DNA from: Favolaschia claudopus
Taxonomy: Eukaryota > Basidiomycota > Agaricomycetes > Agaricales > Mycenaceae
Length of the DNA: 64,000 nucleotides
Assembly (NCBI GenBank): GCA_037176885.1
Contig: JAWWNJ010000013.1
Span: 930,001 to 994,000, forward strand
Direction: 5' to 3'
A program made the position numbers and the translations under genes. This document shows positions 34,299 through 43,505 of the stretch, piece after piece (position 1 is the stretch's first letter; each line of letters begins with the position of its first letter). The notes beneath the pieces are model-generated. The model saw only the letters and a list, made by a program, of their open reading frames with translations. It was not told where the DNA came from and searched no databases.

Positions 34299-35777
34299 AT
34301 GGCCTACTCAACTCTTCCCGAACTACAATTCCTCCTTCAAAGCAATGAGACTCCCTTGGATTCGCAGATTCCAGCGATCCGGAGCGAAATCGACAGAATC
34401 CGGGCTGAACTTGCTGTTTCGCTAGTGACGAGGAACGAATTCGACGAGGATTTGCGCAACATGGAGGAACACCTGAACGCGCACTCCGCTATCTTGTCCC
34501 CAATTCGACGGATTCCGCCCGAGATTCTGTCTGAAATCTTTAGCTGGACCTCTTCCTTTGAGCGTATTGGCACCTTCGGGGCTCATGAGGTCGCCATGCC
34601 TCCTTGGGATCTCACGCATGTCTGTCGGGCCTGGAGAGCGGTGGCTCGGGGCGATTCAGAGCTTTGGTCGCGTATCCGGATCAGCACCAGAGCCTCAACC
34701 TCTCCTACACTGCCGAGCTACCCTATAGAGGCTCTGGAGGCGCAACTAAGCCTTTCCCATACAGCTTCTTTGGGCGTCGAGTTTCTTGTTCATTCCACGA
34801 ATTCCGAAGCCGCACTACCCCTCCTCGAAACACTCGTTCTGCATTGCGATCGTTGGAAACTATTCACCTTCAAATCTCTGGACATGTCATTGATTCCGAG
34901 TCTCGTGCACATACATGGCCGACTCAATCGTCTCGAGTCGCTGACGATTATCGGGGACGATCTTAACGACGCTTTCAATTGGCCTTCCGAATACACCGAC
35001 ATGTTCTCTGTCGCTCCGAGGCTACGCGAGGTTCGCCTTTCTGACAGCAGCATGCGTTCCTTTTCCCCGAGGATCTCCTTCCCCTGCGAAAACGTTACGC
35101 ATTTGCGCCTGTACTGCCTATCAGACTGGTTCTATCAAACTCTGTGCAAAACACCCAGTCTTGTCGAATGTGAGATCCTTGCATGCGACGTACCGAACCT
35201 TTCGGTTCCAGTTGTGGAAATACCGTCGTTGCGGCGGCTCACAGCACTGACCGTGCAGAAAGCTCCTCTCACTTCCTTCATCCGCGCGCCGAACCTCGAC
35301 TTCCTCAGTCTTTCGGGAATCATAGACAACGTCCCTGCATTCATCCAGGATTCACGGTGTCGGTTAACGACATTGAGGCTGGCAGATATCTACCATGGTC
35401 CCGACACGATTTTGAACCTCCTGCAATGCACCCCCACTTTGTCGAACCTCGCAATTACTCTGTTCGACTTTACAGCAACAGCTGTGGAGATCATTCTTGC
35501 CGCTCTGACCATCTCCGGCACCTCAGCGGACCTCTGCCCCGCGTTGACTGGGTTATTCATTGGGTTCATAGAGCAAAAACGTTTTGACCTCCTTTCGTAT
35601 CGGATGATTGGATCTCGATTCCATCCACAGGCGTTGCAAGGGCGTGCACTGCGGCGCATCTGGATTCAAGCTGGGATATTTCTGAATGAGGGATGGGTAA
35701 ACTTGGAGGAAGACCATCTTGTCGAGATTCAACGGTTCATGGAGGCCCACACTGGTGATACCGACTCCGAGTCGTAG
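34299..35777 (+). CDS. F-box/leucine-rich protein, copy 2
   Basis: Single-exon ORF of 492 residues, clear paralogue of the gene at 30073-31704: same start region (LPELQFLLQSNETPLDSQIP), F-box (RIPPEILSEIFSW), DLTHVCRAWRAVARGDSELW and closing LVEIQRFMEAH. Its coiled coil is about 30 residues shorter. The pair flanks the Sel1 gene in opposite orientations, so one copy was duplicated and inverted. Likely SCF substrate receptor; target unknown. Confidence 0.85.
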   Translation: MAYSTLPELQFLLQSNETPLDSQIPAIRSEIDRIRAELAVSLVTRNEFDEDLRNMEEHLNAHSAILSPIRRIPPEILSEIFSWTSSFERIGTFGAHEVAMPPWDLTHVCRAWRAVARGDSELWSRIRISTRASTSPTLPSYPIEALEAQLSLSHTASLGVEFLVHSTNSEAALPLLETLVLHCDRWKLFTFKSLDMSLIPSLVHIHGRLNRLESLTIIGDDLNDAFNWPSEYTDMFSVAPRLREVRLSDSSMRSFSPRISFPCENVTHLRLYCLSDWFYQTLCKTPSLVECEILACDVPNLSVPVVEIPSLRRLTALTVQKAPLTSFIRAPNLDFLSLSGIIDNVPAFIQDSRCRLTTLRLADIYHGPDTILNLLQCTPTLSNLAITLFDFTATAVEIILAALTISGTSADLCPALTGLFIGFIEQKRFDLLSYRMIGSRFHPQALQGRALRRIWIQAGIFLNEGWVNLEEDHLVEIQRFMEAHTGDTDSES

Positions 35778-36380
35778 GTCCTTCGCGTTATGTCAATCTT
35801 TCGCAGGGTGACCTTGCTTATAGCGAGTCGAGCGACGTGTCATACGACTGATTTCGTGCAATCGTGTCTAGCTCATCGGCACCAGTCCAATAAAATAATA
35901 TACCCGTCTCAAGCACGCTTGGGTTCAGCATCTTATCTGCTTCAAAACACGGCAAGATCCAGGATATTTTTCAAGCAAGGAACACTGACCGGGTACTTGC
36001 TTCGCAGAGTCCGTATCCCATCGAACGATAGAATATAACCCGCCCATTTCACAGCTATAATAGAGTAGTATGTATTAGGTACCCGCTGGCAAAGCCCTCT
36101 TTGCTTCCGAGTGACTAGGTCTGGGTCCGAATCTCCTGCACATTTGAAAATTCTATCACCAACTTCCACCCCAAATCCCTGGTCTGCAATTCCGACGCTT
36201 TGGTCTTACGCGCAAACTCCGACGACCCGAAATGATCGACACCATCTAGTTTCAATCTGTCCGATTCCTAGCTGATATGCACAATTTCATGGCTGATTTT
36301 TTGCCAAATACCTGGCTCTCGAGGGCCGCTCGACAAGAAAGAGAGGAACGGAATGGATAGTCTCTCAAAGGCAGAGCAGC
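35778..36380. other. Spacer between convergent genes
   Basis: No coding or repeat signal beyond the 3' ends of its neighbours. Confidence 0.45.
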
Positions 36381-36880
36381 TCAATCCCTTTCGACCTTCA
36401 CGCGCACGTTGCTCAGGATATTTGTTGATGTAAATGAGGAATTCGTGCGCAGTGGAGGGTGGGTCCTCTTAACAATATTGTCTGCCTCGGGGGAAGAGGA
36501 AGAGGATCGCTTCACAGCTCGACCAGCTGCTGCGCGCCTTGGACGACGGTCTAAACGATTGGTAGGCTCTCCTGTGCCCTGTGTGCCGTGTTCGGCGAAA
36601 AGTTTCGCTTGTGTTTCTGTCAATGGACGGTAAACCTCTGCGAAATTCGAGTGTCACGACTTGTTATTTGCGCCAGTCAAGGCTTGCTTTGAATGCACTT
36701 ACTTCCGGATTCCGGACTCAGAATTTTTAGCAGATATGCGCGGTTTTTCTCGCGCTTGCGGAGTTGCTGCTTCAGGGATCGGGATCGGTGCTGGGGCCGG
36801 CGCCGTCTTCGTTTTTTGTTACCGTCAGCAGGGCCGGATGACTCGGAAGGGGAGATGACTGGGGGAGCGGTGGACGGCAT
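36381..36880 (-). CDS. Small basic, probably nuclear protein
   Basis: Two exons, 36880-36703 and 36637-36381, in phase, give 144 residues. A strongly basic block (NKKRRRRRPQHRSRSLKQQL) and a following helix precede VYRPLTETQAKLFAEHGTQG; the end is Arg/Ser-rich. The basic block could be a nuclear localisation or DNA-binding signal. It is not a convincing bZIP because no leucine heptads follow. There may be more exons upstream. Confidence 0.45.
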
Positions 36881-37359
36881 AAATCCTGAGCCCTGGGCTT
36901 GTGAACTGCTGCTCCGTGCTCATCCAGGACAAGAGCGTCTGTTCGCCGGTTGGCAATGATGAGAACAATGGCGACGCCGCGGCCAATGATCGCTAGTGGT
37001 CACCTCTCTTCAAAGAGATTTTCACCGTTTTGTCTATTTCACCAGAAGCAGAGGATGCGGGGTCCAAGGGTTACAGTTGGAACTGCTAAGAATACATTCA
37101 TCGGTATATCCGTTACAAAGGACGAGAAAGTTCGACGCGTATGCGTTGGGGATAAATAGATGTACTGTAGGATGGGCAAGGATGGTATAGGACTTGTGGA
37201 GGAGCAGAAGCGACAGGCGAGATTTGTGTGCAGTGCCAGGAGCAAGTTCTTGACGACTTCGCTTAAGCAGAGCTTGAAGTTAGAGATGTGTCAAGGAAAG
37301 ATCGTTGAGGAGGCTAGCGGGCAGAGTAGGATGCAGGTTGAAGGGCTCGTTGTGGAGGT
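36881..37359. other. Gene-free stretch
   Basis: Between the small basic gene and the 3' end of RIL-D. Nothing recognised. Confidence 0.4.
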
Positions 37360-38726
37360 CTATGCTCGATACATGCGGTATTTCCGGGACGCAAGTTTGT
37401 GGCGGGGGACGCGAGTGGGACGATGGAGTCTGTACTCGCCCGCGCGTGGTGATGGAGGTAGAAAACGCGGCCTAGAAGACAAAACCCGGCTGCGGCGCGG
37501 GTGGCACTCGCCAACGCCTACTTCGCCGACGTTGAGTAGTGTTTCAAACCTCCTCAGACAAAAGGATGCTTACCTTGAGCTAACGAGAGTCTGAACGTCC
37601 AACGGGATTGGGCGGAGACCACCGTAAACGTCTGTTTCGATATGAGCATGATAAAAGAAAATGGATGGGATATGGAGGGATATATACCCTGTGAGCTTTC
37701 TTGAATATAGGACGCAGATGAGAAAGTACTATGCCATCCATGTCTTGCGGTAACGGAGAGAGGACGTCTTCGTCTTCGAGCTCAGTTTCATCCCAGTCAG
37801 AGAAAACTAGATCGGGTTGGACTTGCGGAGAATCCGGACGTAGAACAGTGCCCGGTGCAGCGTCGTCGTCGTCGTCGTCGTCGCCGTCGTGTTCTAGTTT
37901 AGACGCAGAGAGAAGCTCCATGGACGGCGAAGTTTGAAGGACAGCATCATTATCGTAAGGATCAGATTGAGTTGAAGACTCTGTTGTACTCTCGAGCGGT
38001 GCTTCCATTGGCGGGGAAGGCGGCAGACACAGAAGATCGGCCACTGCAGAATATAATGTCAGAACATGTATTACTCGCAGGAAATAAGATGAGACCTTTG
38101 CAAAGGTGATTGGCTCGGCGTTTGAACAATTTAGATCGTTTCTCATTCCGCTTTGGGTAAGCTCTGTAAGCGCACCAGGACTCAGTAACGGAGAAAACGC
38201 AGGCAAGCGGTTGGACTCGCCCTAGATAACGCTGGTAGCCCCATACGATAGCATCTACGATAGGGGAGAAGACTTGTGATACCCATGTCCTGGCTTGCGG
38301 CGTTTCTGAGGTCGAGAACATGACGCCGATGAAAAGGTGTATGAGATCCAGAGCGTCGCCTTCTTTAATTGACTCCCAGTGTGTCGCAAGCAGAGCTTGT
38401 AGTGTTTTGCCTGATCGAACATAGGTTTGTACTGCCTACGTCCCTCGTTCAGACGTTTGTGGATAGGATCGACCAGACAGACATACCGTGCGGAATTGAA
38501 ATGAAATCCCAGTGTCGCGGAGATAGTTGACCAGAAATTTGTCGAGGGCAGCCTCGCCAGTTCCGCAATAAAAGAACTTTTGCTCCTCCGTCGCGTTCTG
38601 AAGGATTCCCCCAAATCCTATGGCGGCGAGGTGGTGAGAGAAATCGGGGTCGGCGATTAAGAACGCGGCATCGAGGGCGAGTTGCAGAAATTCGTCATAG
38701 ATGTCGGGTGTGTGTGCGTCGGTCAT
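37360..38726 (-). CDS. RIL-D: RNase III-like family protein
   Basis: Six exons, 38726-38487, 38435-38221, 38163-38096, 38043-37688, 37631-37574 and 37517-37360, give 364 residues. Conserved parts: YCGTGEAALDKFLVNYLRDT; LIHLFIGVM; WVSQVFSPIVDAIVWGYQRY; exon 3 KRNEKRSKLFKRRANHLCKG; acidic middle with a GAC run (DDDDDD); FKKAHR; tail VVSAQSRWTF, AGEYRLHRPT, ASRKYRMYRA. Intron 2 appears to use a GC donor (GCGAGT). An extra intron splits the tail. What looked like a membrane segment in one frame is intron 3. Confidence 0.8.
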
Positions 38727-38812
38727 AGTGGGGCGAGATAGTGACGAGATGTGAGAGTATGGAAAGAGAGAGATCTCGAGATCCAAGCTGGATCCAAGTA
38801 AGAGGCAACGCG

Positions 38813-38840
38813 GTGGCGTGACCCACCGAGTTCTTTTATA
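38813..38840 (-). promoter_or_regulatory. RIL-D core promoter
   Basis: Minus-strand TATAAA (38840-38835) then TCACGCCA (38820-38813), about 110 bp before the ATG. Confidence 0.5.
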
Positions 38841-38869
38841 TGCCAAGTTTACGTCACCGAGGATTGTGT

Positions 38870-38975
38870 TATGGCGGGACGGCGGGGTTCGGCCGGACTT
38901 GTGGAGTCCCGTCTGTGGGTGGCGTCATGCCTGACCGCGTTCGAGCCGTGGTCGCAATCTGTTACCCTCTATTTC
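38870..38975 (+). repeat. tRNA-like unit 6, upstream of RIL-D
   Basis: B-box GTTCGAGCC at 38940-38948 followed by GTGGTCGCAATCTG. Oriented away from RIL-D; about 215 bp from B-box to ATG. Confidence 0.6.
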
Positions 38976-39299
38976 TCGCGCCCTTTCAAATCCTTTCAAC
39001 GGGGTGCGACCCGGGATTGAAACTATATCTAAGGAGTTGTTTAGGAGCCCTCTAGCAACCGCCTGAAAATACAAGCTAAGGCTAACGACCTGTTAACCCA
39101 AAAAGAACCTGTAAAAGTCAATTATCTATCTCCACATTCATCTCCTCCTCCGAGTCTGAAATTGTCCTCTGTTGCGGACTCAGAATTCGCAAAATCCGGC
39201 TCTTCGTTTGGCTCAGCTGGGGAGCTAGCTCCAAAAGATCGAGACCTGCATTAGCATAACTGTGCATAGCGAGAACTGCGTGACGACAGGTGTCCAGCC

Positions 39300-39420
39300 G
39301 GACTGGTGTACTGAGTGTGTATTGGTATGCTGCGTCCGCGTCCGTGCGTGGTGTCATGCCAGAGCGTGATCGAGTCATGGTGTCGCCATTCGTTACATTG
39401 TATTTTTTGCACCTCTTTAA
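39300..39420 (+). repeat. tRNA-like unit 7
   Basis: B-box GATCGAGTC at 39368-39376, followed by ATGGTGTCGCCATTCGTTAC and a T-rich tail. Same orientation as units 6 and 8. Confidence 0.6.
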
Positions 39421-39764
39421 ATGTGAGTACGATATACATTTCCAATTCCTCATAAGAGTCTCCTGAGGGAGCCCCAACTCCTACTCATATACTTATTAGA
39501 TAAACATATCCCAAGAGGCGTATCGCGAAGAGATTCAGATCCACGACAGAAAATACGATGATCGCTTTTGGCATGCCCGAGAGTATAGCCTAGTAGGGTC
39601 TGACCAAGTGTCAATGGCGGCGGGCGGTACCAAAGGAAGTAGGGACAAGAGCATAGTGAACAGGCGGCGTGACAGGAGTGCCAGAATTCAATATACACCG
39701 CGAGCCGCTCGCTACACAAGAGAACGAGGGTGTTTGTCGAGTCACTGAACACAACACGGCTCCG
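39421..39764. other. Spacer between tRNA-like units 7 and 8
   Basis: No gene seen. A minus-strand frame below it (39118-39477) ends in an acidic stretch (SDSEEEMNVEIDN) but crosses unit 7, so it is not supported. Confidence 0.35.
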
Positions 39765-39880
39765 GCCTTGTGTAGCAGTTGTGTAAATTGCTTGGCTCTC
39801 CTGTGTGCGGTGACTAACCAGAGCGGGATTCGAGTCCCGGTGTCGCAATCCGCTTCACATATTGTTTTTGCATTTCTTCG
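39765..39880 (+). repeat. tRNA-like unit 8
   Basis: The most complete unit: TGTAGCAGTTGTGTAAATTG, CTCCTGTGTGCGGTG, ACCAGAGCGGGATTCGAGTC near 39820-39836, CCGGTGTCGCAATCCGC and a T-rich tail. CGGGA and TCCCG can pair around TTCGAG, as in a T-arm, but with a short loop. Confidence 0.65.
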
Positions 39881-40072
39881 AGTTCGCTGCAGCGAGGGTC
39901 GTCCTAACAATTTACGTCCGTGCACCATTTCCCACACAACGGCGATAACCGTAGCATGCAATCCTGGGCGCGCATTCGATTCCTGAGGGACAAAGGGAAT
40001 GAATCGGTAGGCCATTCTGTACAGGCAAATCCGGATAATGTTGACCAGCAAGCATCATGTACTTGTTGTCAT
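39881..40072. other. Spacer before the RING gene
   Basis: 3' flank of the minus-strand gene at 40073. Nothing recognised. Confidence 0.35.
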
Positions 40073-42652
40073 TTACTGCGGTATCGAAAGCTTGTCGGTG
40101 CTGGGTGCACCGTGCAGCTTGCAGACCGAGTCCTCGTCGAGGAAGAGCGTGACAACATCGGGTCCTTCATCTGCCACCCCCTCAATTGGTGGTTCTGCCT
40201 CCCACCAGGCACCCTCACTGCTGCTACCCCGCGTGAAACTTGGAATGGGGTTCTTGAACCCGACGAGTCTCTGTATCTCCGCATCACAGATGACACACTC
40301 CATTTCACGCAGGGCGGATTTCTCCAAACATTCGCTACAGAGCAAATGGCTGCAGGGCCGCGCAACGCAACGCGCCGGGCTCTCGAGGTGCGTGGGACAA
40401 TTCGGAGAAGATGCGGGGTCCAATGTGGGCAGATGTTGTTCGTCGTAAAGTGCGCGCCATGGGTAGCTGTAATCCTTATAGACTAGAGTCTGTTTCAGCA
40501 AAAGTTTGTGGGCCGGATACGGTACCTACGGGCGGGCGTAATCGGAGTCATTGGACAGAGAACACCGGTGATCATCTCATAGGGACCCGTCAACCAAAGA
40601 AGAGAGACCCGCAATCACTACCTACCTCCCAAGCGACTGGAGAAACAGTGTGAATGAAGACTCGATGTGTATCCTCTTCGTCATAGATAATCGGGGAGTT
40701 GATATCTCGATATATCTTCTGCGTTATCTTCCCTCCGTTAAGCTTTCGAGCGTCTTCTAGAAGCTCATGGTCCACTGCCGAGAGAAGCATGAGGAAAATT
40801 TCTCGTGCTGTGCAAGCGCAATTGACCTTGACCCCGGGACTTGAACATGAGATGAACGATATTTTCGGAAACAACGTCGTAGTCTGGTTCGAGCGGTTTG
40901 AGCTCGTATCAAGAAACCAGACAATACTGATATGCGCACCAGCGAGCGTTTTGCCATCTTGGAGCACGGCCCCGCGGGGTGTTTTCCGCTGCATCGCATT
41001 GTAAACTAATACTAATACCTGGCTGTCGGGCGAAATGCCTTCATAGTCTTGAATTCGGGCCTTCAATTCTTCAACGGTATCATGATTCTCGAATGGGATG
41101 TTGATGGTTGAGCCGGTCAGTCTCTTCAAGAAGATGTGTGATGCTAGAGGACCATCGCGATAGAACACTTCGAGCGCTGGCTGAGGAACGTAGTGCAACA
41201 TATCTCTCAGAGTTACAATCGGAAATTCGCTTGGTGAATCCAGCCTGAGTAAAGGAAAGACCATATCGAATTAAGCAACACTTACGTGCTTCTCATAGTG
41301 ATCAGGTGCTGGGGAAGTATATCCAGTTCGCGAGGGCTTTTGTCCGAAGATAATTCGTGAGACCCTTTGAGATTGAACTGTACCACTTCAGTCAATGCAG
41401 GGAAGACGTCGATCTGGATGCGTCCAGTCGCTGTATCAGACAACTGTTCTTCAGCTATGTATCCGGGGCCCGTTTTTACAGCCACGAACTGTGACTAAGT
41501 GAGTATGAAGCCAAGAGTCGGAACAACCGAGAAGCACCTGCCGCACCACCCCTGGGGTAGTGGATATTCCATCGAGCAATCGCGCGGCCCCTGGTCTTAC
41601 AACAAGTATGTAGTCTTGAGAATCGTGCAACATCTCCTCATTTCTCTTGCTACCAGTGATAGCATTGCGGTCTGGAATAGGCAAGCGAGACATGAGATCC
41701 GAGTATCACAAAAAAGCCGCTCAGCAGCTAACTGACCGCCGATGGAAACTTTAATTGCACAGCGACCTGGCAAGAGCTGAGCATTTCGCTGCGGGCCAAA
41801 GTCGGAATTGCGAATAACATACCCCCACCGAAATTAATCCAAAGCGCTTCACAGTGATAAAGCGGCTGAATAGAACGGTGAGATTTATTCAAGGGGAAGA
41901 AAGAAACCAGTACCATGATATAGCCTCCACGCTGCGCAACGTGTTGTGGCAGAACTTTCGCGTACTGCTGGACTTTTGCAAGTGGGAAGCTGCCAAGGCC
42001 CTAGATGTGGAACATGGATTCGATACGAAAAACAGCAGAACAGGAAACACTGTACGGATGGAAGGCCGTGATCGGTAGCATCGTCTGTGATACGAAGAGT
42101 CCGATTGAAGCTGAATGTTGCAGGTCCAACCGTGATCGTGTTGGTGCGATATGACACGGATACGTTTTTGTGCTTGTCGCGAGCTTGTCTATCGTCGGTC
42201 GCCAGACTTGATACGCTCGACGATTTCCGTCCTACATTACGGCCATGATGGCGGCGAAATTCCTTGTAGTATTGAACTAACCGCTGGTCACTGCGAAACA
42301 CAACTTCAGTCGATCAGCGTGAACTAATGAGCTGGAGATACTCACACATTTATCTGCAGCTCTCCCTCGAACGTCGAGGCTCCGTTTGTTACATTCAAGG
42401 TGAGATAGCCAGGAACGACATGATACTTTTCTGTTGTGGAAGAGATTGAGAAGGATAAGGAGTCTATCCGCTTTTCATACCAACGGGAATGTCTGGGTCA
42501 ACCAGAGGTTGGAGAATGGGCCTCAAGTCCGTCAAAGGTATGTCTAGTGGGAGCTCCGCTGTGATGGTCGTCTCGACTGAAGGGCAGCGAGCTTTTGCGC
42601 GAGTAACGCGAAGAGTAGTCGCTACAGTAGACACCATCGCTGTTGCAGCCAT
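40073..42652 (-). CDS. Protein with ubiquitin-like segment and RING-like C-terminus
   Basis: Multi-exon minus-strand gene, about ten exons with introns in phase; start taken at the ATG at 42652 (MAATAMVSTVATTLRVTRAK). Seen in order: beta-rich N-terminus (KYHVVPGYLTLNVTNG; ITDDATDHGLPSGLG; YHCEALWINFGG; NAITGSKRNEE); QDYILVVRPGAARLLDGIST and FVAVKTGPGYIAEEQLSD, recalled as a recurrent basidiomycete block; a ubiquitin-like segment (HDTVEELKARIQDYEGISPD, DGKTLAGAHI); KLNGGKITQKIYRD; and CVARPCSHLLCSECLEKSAL with ECVICDAEI, a RING-like Cys/His pattern. Suggests a ubiquitin-pathway role (inference). The open frame upstream to 42823 starts with GTG and is not needed. A foldback element sits in its promoter. 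Confidence 0.7.
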
Positions 42653-42705
42653 GAGGACACGTTGTGGCAAGAGAGCAGACGCTTCAGTGAATGCATTCGA
42701 TTCGC

Positions 42706-42718
42706 TCTTATATTGGTA
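42706..42718 (-). promoter_or_regulatory. CCAAT/TATA promoter of the RING gene
   Basis: Minus-strand ACCAATATAAGAG, about 55-65 bp before the ATG at 42652. It lies between the start codon and the inserted element at 42841. Confidence 0.4.
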
Positions 42719-42840
42719 GTCTCGATGCAAGTGGCTATGGACAGAAACAGAGCTTTCGCTGTGACGGTCGGGATTTACCAGGAGATCGGCGATTGCCGAG
42801 GCGAACTTGTAAAGCGATGACACGAGGGCCGGATCCAGAC

Positions 42841-43345
42841 CAGTCTCCTACCCAGCCTCACTTCCGAGTGTTGGGGAGTCACTGAGGGCGTAGATTCACT
42901 GTAAATTCACTATGTGTAATATTGATTGACAAATTTGATCTTATTACTCCCGAACTTCAAACCCCCAACACTCTCCAGGGAGGCTGGCATAAAACAACCG
43001 TAAACAACATAGCCACATTTCGGAAAAATATTCGTCGTCGAAATCTTGTAGCCCAGGAAAATAGGTGCTAGGTTCCAAGCAGCTCAGAGGCACATTTAGA
43101 GGCTCCCCCCGGTTTTTTTATGGTCGAGGCAGATGACGAGCCGACCAACGAAATAAATTGTTCAAGCAGGTGGCTATGTTGTTTACGGTTGTTTTATGCC
43201 AGCCTCCCTGGAGAGTGTTGGGGGTTTGAAGTTCGGGAGTAATAAGATCAAATTTGTCAATCAATATTACACATAGTGAATTTACAGTGAATCTACGCCC
43301 TCAGTGACTCCCCAACACTCGGAAGTGAGGCTGGGTAGGAGACTG
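42841..43345. mobile_element. Mutator-type foldback MITE with 9-bp target duplication
   Basis: 505-bp element. Left arm 42841-43016 and right arm 43170-43345 are 176-bp inverted repeats that look essentially perfect, starting CAGTCTCCTACCCAGCC. The 153-bp centre has no coding sequence. It is flanked by the direct repeat GATCCAGAC at 42832-42840 and 43346-43354. Nine-bp duplications and long terminal inverted repeats are typical of Mutator-like elements; with no transposase this is a non-autonomous copy. Near-identity of the arms suggests recent insertion. Confidence 0.9.
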
Positions 43346-43505
43346 GATCCAGACAAAGACTGCATCTCGGAGTCAAAGAACTCTGTTCTACGGAAAGAGC
43401 ACACTGATATTCGACGCTAATTAACAATGGCTGGAGTAGTATCCACAGCTGTCTTAGTCTATTGATACTACAGCTTTTCTACATCGCAATCCGTTCCCCG
43501 TCTAT

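Noticed and set aside
39118..39477. Acidic-ended minus-strand ORF
   Set aside because: It runs through tRNA-like unit 7, and only its last 60 codons look protein-like; no linking exon was found.
39765..39880. Functional tRNA gene
   Set aside because: The T-arm loop is short, stems are imperfect, no clear anticodon arm or acceptor pairing was found, and the unit is repeated with a T-rich tail, so it is more likely a tRNA-derived repeat.
42652..42823. Upstream extension of the RING gene to 42823
   Set aside because: It begins with GTG, and a CCAAT/TATA pair lies inside it; the ATG at 42652 fits better.
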